Source of the DNA: an uncultured Acholeplasmatales bacterium
Lineage (GTDB): Bacteria; Bacillota_I; Bacilli_A; Acholeplasmatales; UBA5453
DNA length: 34,642 nucleotides
Direction of reading: 5' to 3'
Assembly (NCBI GenBank): GCA_927433595.1
Contig: CAKMJY010000043.1
Location: 1-34,642, forward strand
This document shows, piece after piece, positions 33,393-34,642 of this stretch. The translations under genes and the position numbers were made by a program. A model generated the notes under the pieces. It did not search any database. It had not been told where the DNA came from and saw only the letters and a list, made by a program, of their open reading frames with translations. Position 1 is the first letter of the stretch, and every line of letters starts with the position of its first letter.

Positions 33393-34642
33393 CTACTTTC
33401 TATATTTTGAATACTTAGATTTTCTTTGATGCTCTGGCTTGTAATTATTTGATTGAATTAAAACAAATGTTATTGAACCAATTACAAGAAGTGAGCCAAC
33501 TAAGATTAATCCTGATTGAACTGGATTAGCTTTCACATAGTCAACTACATGAGCCCATAAATCTCTAGAATCTTCAATCACACCATCGATTGGAGCAGTT
33601 TCTAATACTTCAACAGCGAATGATTGGATTTCTGTTTCACCTGTCGATGCCATAAACTTCATCGATACTGCATAGAGTCCTGGAATGCCTGAATTACCTT
33701 CATATTCATTCACAAGCATCATATATTGTGTGTTAGCTGGCAATGTCAATTGACCAGTTCTTACTAAAATATCAACGAAATCTTCATTCGATAATGTGAC
33801 AATATCTTCTACTCTTATGAACTGTCCTGGAGTTACCATAAATACTGGCGGAATGTTATCAGTTGCATGAACTGTTACTGTGAAGAATGTGAAGTTACCT
33901 GCATCATCTTGAACAGAGAACTCAATGTCATATGAACCAACCTTGTTACCGTTCCCGGTGTATCCATCTTCTAGAACTTCTAAAGTATCAGTTACATTGC
34001 CACTAATTATGTCAGTTGCAGAAATATCAGCAATGATATCTTGAATGGTTAAAGTTGATGTTACAGGTTTATAAATGGTTTCATTGTAAGTTACGATTGG
34101 TGCTACATTGTCATATACTGTGATTGGGAAAACATATTCACCTTTGTTACCTGAAGTGTCAGTCATTTCAAATGTAACAGCGTATTCACCAGGGATATTT
34201 TTGTTTGCAGTATATGTGTTTGATTTAATTGCTACATTTACGTTCGCACTTTCATCGTAATTATCCCATACTAGATTTTGAATAGTATTTTTTAAGCCTT
34301 CAACATTAAATGTCTCTGTATAACCAACCATGGCAGAATCCTCTTCTAAACCAACTGAAGGTGCAGAAATATCTTTAACCAATACAAAGACTTTTAATTC
34401 AGAGGTATTGCCTGATGAGTCAGTAACACTATAGTTAATTTCATATTGCCCCACATATGCAATTACATGGTCATATGTAGATGATGTTAACTCGATTAAG
34501 TGTGTAATGTCACCATCCACATCGTCGAAAGCACTAATGTATGATATCATTGCTGATATTTCTGCAACTGACATAATTAGTGGCAATGTAACTGATACTT
34601 TAGAAGTTCTAGAAGATGGATACACCGGGAACGGTAACAAGG
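33393..34642 (-). CDS. Ig-like multidomain surface protein with C-terminal membrane anchor, 5' end missing
   Basis: Runs off the right edge. The readable part has at least three DUF5011/HYR-like Ig domains (markers AFDDVDGDIT, SVTDSSGNTSE, SVQDDAGNFTF, each with a GxYxxxFxxxD-type strand), then a single membrane helix (about VQSGLILVGSLLVIGSITFVL) and a basic tail ending KYSKYRK. This is a surface protein anchored with its tail inside. The first ~33 codons (34543-34642) are the reverse complement of 33941-34040 and do not read as an Ig domain, so the true upstream sequence is probably different. Same operon as the 581-residue protein. Confidence 0.75.
   Translation of the reverse strand, partial: LLPFPVYPSSRTSKVSVTLPLIMSVAEISAMISYISAFDDVDGDITHLIELTSSTYDHVIAYVGQYEINYSVTDSSGNTSELKVFVLVKDISAPSVGLEEDSAMVGYTETFNVEGLKNTIQNLVWDNYDESANVNVAIKSNTYTANKNIPGEYAVTFEMTDTSGNKGEYVFPITVYDNVAPIVTYNETIYKPVTSTLTIQDIIADISATDIISGNVTDTLEVLEDGYTGNGNKVGSYDIEFSVQDDAGNFTFFTVTVHATDNIPPVFMVTPGQFIRVEDIVTLSNEDFVDILVRTGQLTLPANTQYMMLVNEYEGNSGIPGLYAVSMKFMASTGETEIQSFAVEVLETAPIDGVIEDSRDLWAHVVDYVKANPVQSGLILVGSLLVIGSITFVLIQSNNYKPEHQRKSKYSKYRK
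33941..34040. repeat. Left arm of a 100-bp perfect inverted repeat
   Basis: Identical, in reverse complement, to 34543-34642. Here the sequence reads sensibly as part of an Ig domain (ISATDIISGNVTD on the minus strand). Confidence 0.97.
34543..34642. repeat. Right arm of the 100-bp inverted repeat, at the window end
   Basis: Exact reverse complement of 33941-34040, ending with the window. The inner boundary falls in the 10-bp palindrome ATGATATCAT (34541-34550). Either an inversion arm or a fold-back assembly artefact. Confidence 0.97.

Noticed and set aside
34543-34640. Genuine N-terminal coding of the Ig-like protein
   Set aside because: This part is the reverse complement of an Ig-domain segment and shows no domain pattern in the gene's frame.

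Overview
This window looks like a chromosomal contig from a low-GC, wall-less bacterium of the Acholeplasma/Izemoplasma kind (Mollicutes and relatives). I infer this from the AT-rich sequence, the standard genetic code (TGA is a stop, for example at the end of the subtilase gene), a hrcA-grpE-dnaK heat-shock operon, an MEP-pathway ispG, a nucleoside-scavenging ABC transporter, lipoproteins, and very large secreted proteins with no wall-anchoring motif. The genus is an inference, not a database result.

Layout. Positions 1-2070 (minus) hold the heat-shock operon hrcA-grpE-dnaK, with dnaK cut by the left edge and two CIRCE-like operators in front of hrcA. Positions 2110-4796 hold an MBL-fold hydrolase, rpmG, a GNAT acetyltransferase and ispG. 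Positions 4874-12905 (minus) form a nucleoside-uptake locus: a BMP-family binding lipoprotein, then an ATPase and two permeases. A secreted subtilisin-like protease and a small Ig-like lipoprotein sit between the binding protein and the ATPase. The bmpA and ATPase promoters share the same palindromic core, AAAACGTTTT, so the two halves may be regulated together. Positions 13003-17461 hold a thioesterase/ABC-F/MATE operon and a Nudix/membrane-protein pair.

Positions 17533-23514 are one 1993-codon gene. It encodes a CvpA-like four-helix membrane anchor followed by a giant cysteine-free, acidic, probably extracellular region built from about sixteen modules of roughly 84 residues. Part of this is a 252-residue (756-bp) three-module super-repeat. 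This is the most unusual protein in the window.

Positions 23683-27392 carry two divergent GH13 enzymes, an alpha-glucosidase and a neopullulanase-like enzyme, around a shared regulatory region with two TGTAA/TTACA operators and a hairpin between a strong Shine-Dalgarno and the start codon. They probably split maltodextrins together. A HAD phosphatase/Nudix pair and a tRNA-Lys(CTT) follow.

From about 28841 to the right edge the content is accessory: an XRE regulator behind a 42-bp nested palindrome, an AT-rich protein with an ApeA-like HEPN RxxxxH motif (candidate defence RNase), a tyrosine recombinase, and two membrane-anchored surface proteins of unknown role. This may be one end of an integrated element beside the tRNA. 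The last 100 bp of the window are an exact inverted copy of 33941-34040, which is either a DNA-inversion arm or a contig-end fold-back artefact.

I chose several starts downstream of the longest open frame because a Shine-Dalgarno, operator, promoter box or terminator overlaps the upstream candidate.
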